Source: an uncultured Clostridia bacterium
GTDB lineage: Bacteria; Bacillota; Clostridia; Christensenellales; Aristaeellaceae
Direction of reading: 5' to 3'
Length of the DNA: 64,000 nucleotides
NCBI GenBank assembly: GCA_946536315.1
Contig: CAMNEH010000001.1
Span: 98,467-162,466 of the forward strand
Both the position numbers and the translations under genes were made by a program. Numbering within the stretch: position 1 is the first letter of the stretch; every line of letters begins with the position of its first letter. The notes below the pieces were generated by a model that worked only from the letters and a program-made list of their open reading frames with translations, was not told the DNA's origin and ran no database searches. Shown one piece after another: positions 63,181 to 64,000 of the stretch.

Positions 63181-64000
63181 GACAGAAAATCCCTCACGGG
63201 CCGTCCCCGCGCAAGGGCGGGCGGGTCGCCTCGTCGGTCGCGCTGACGGCCGCGGTCATCCTCATTTTCCTGGGACTCAACGTCCTGGCCGGGCTGCTGG
63301 AAAAACGGTACGCGCTGAGCGCCGACTGGTCCTTCAACGCGCTGACCATGCAGTCCGCGGTGACGGAGGAAAGCCTGAAGGCGCTCGACCGGCCGGTGGA
63401 GATGTATATGGTGACGGTGGGCATGGCTGACACCGTCGGCGACAGCACGCTCCTGCGGCGCGACCTGCTGACCGTGCTGGAACGCTATCGGGCGATGAAC
63501 GGACAGCTGCGCCTGTATGAGGAGAACCTGCTGAGCCACCCGACCTGGGCGAAGCGGTTTACGGAGCTGCTGAACGGCGAAGCCGTGACGACCGACGGCG
63601 TGATGATCTTCTGCGAGGACACGCAGCGCGCGCGCTGGCTGACTGCGGAGGACTTTGTCAGCTACCAGTATGACCTGGACAACGACCGTTTCGTCATTTC
63701 CGCCTACGCGATCGAAAAGGCGCTGACGGAGGCCATCGTATATGTATCCGCGGCGAGGACGCCGGTCGCGCAGCTTCTGACCGGCCATGGCGAGCTGACG
63801 GCCGCGGAGACTGATGTGCTGGAGCAGCACCTGAACGCCGCGGGCTACCAGGTGGAGCGCGTGACCCTGCACGGGGCGGACAGCCTGGATCCGCTGCAGC
63901 CGCTGCTGATCCTGTGTCCGCGGTTTGACCTGACGGCGGAGGAAGCGGGGTGGATCGGGGAATACCTGCTGGCAGGCGGGGGGCTGATCTGCGTATGCGG
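63177..64000 (+). CDS. GldG-like ABC-associated protein, cut by the window end
   Basis: First 274 residues of a GldG-family component. An N-terminal membrane helix (VALTAAVILIFLGLNVLAGLL) is followed by an extracytoplasmic domain with SADWSFNALTMQSAVTEESL and TGHGELTAAE, typical for the GldG/DUF7088 type. The C-terminal part and last helix lie outside. In gliding Bacteroidetes GldAFG drives motility; in Clostridia the same set is an exporter of unknown substrate. Confidence 0.9.
   Translation, partial: MRQKIPHGPSPRKGGRVASSVALTAAVILIFLGLNVLAGLLEKRYALSADWSFNALTMQSAVTEESLKALDRPVEMYMVTVGMADTVGDSTLLRRDLLTVLERYRAMNGQLRLYEENLLSHPTWAKRFTELLNGEAVTTDGVMIFCEDTQRARWLTAEDFVSYQYDLDNDRFVISAYAIEKALTEAIVYVSAARTPVAQLLTGHGELTAAETDVLEQHLNAAGYQVERVTLHGADSLDPLQPLLILCPRFDLTAEEAGWIGEYLLAGGGLICVC

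Overview
The window reads as chromosomal housekeeping DNA from a high-GC, low-tRNA-visibility member of the Firmicutes, most likely class Clostridia (a Christensenellales-like lineage is my guess, not a demonstrated assignment). The reasons are the Firmicutes-type PolC, MutS2, AddB, DegV, RsfS, Jag and YidD, the gene order frr-uppS-cdsA-dxr-rseP-ispG-polC, the order rpmH-rnpA-yidD-yidC-jag, a monomeric [FeFe] hydrogenase (anaerobic life), strong AGGAGG ribosome sites and sigma-A promoters that nearly all have a 17-base spacer. I see no insertion sequence, phage gene, CRISPR array or tRNA gene.

Layout. (1) Bases 1-6890, minus strand: one operon zapA, U32 peptidase, mutS2, OmpR-type response regulator, histidine kinase (cut by the window start). 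(2) 6968-26363, plus strand: a dense, largely overlapping array with a DUF4364 regulator, an IspD-IspF fusion, a HerA-like ATPase, phosphofructokinase, a secreted NlpC/P60-like protein, then ribosome recycling, undecaprenyl-PP synthesis, CDP-diacylglycerol, MEP isoprenoid enzymes, site-2 protease and PolC, followed by a 5'-nucleotidase, a NahK-like sugar kinase, a deacetylase and an SH3 protein. (3) 26436-32745, minus: a zinc-ribbon membrane protein, ybaB, recR, rmuC, a helical protein and the hydrogenase. (4) 32753-35414, plus: DegV and two secreted proteins. (5) 35475-37475, minus: a NadD-YqeK fusion, rsfS and an ArsC-fold protein whose catalytic Cys is replaced. (6) 37484-39887, plus: a secreted BACON-domain/C39-like protein. 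(7) 39894-44177, minus: a peptide-modification cassette. (8) 44217-53915, plus: SRP RNA, glyA, a regulator, a CtpA protease, the rplM-rpsI ribosomal pair, rpmH-rnpA-yidD-yidC-jag, a NusG-II protein and an M20 amidohydrolase. (9) 53913-57975, minus: addB and a DUF6062 protein. (10) 57986-64000, plus: a secreted esterase, CorA, a TraX-like membrane protein and a Gld-type ABC exporter cut by the window end.

The most interesting region is 41255-44177. An HPr-kinase-like protein, a 49-residue Cys-free peptide, a PqqD-like recognition protein, a Ser/His signal-peptidase-like protein and a NTP_transf_5 nucleotidyltransferase are transcribed together. The kinase, the PqqD protein and the nucleotidyltransferase are the accessory set of paeninodin-type lasso peptide clusters, and the peptide has a lasso-like leader (Y-x-x-P, then Thr at -2 before Gly). 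There is, however, no asparagine-synthetase-like cyclase, no transglutaminase-type B2 protease, and no Asp/Glu at core position 7-9. I infer a non-lasso RiPP-like system in which the peptide is cut by the S26-type protease and phosphorylated or nucleotidylated instead of being knotted.
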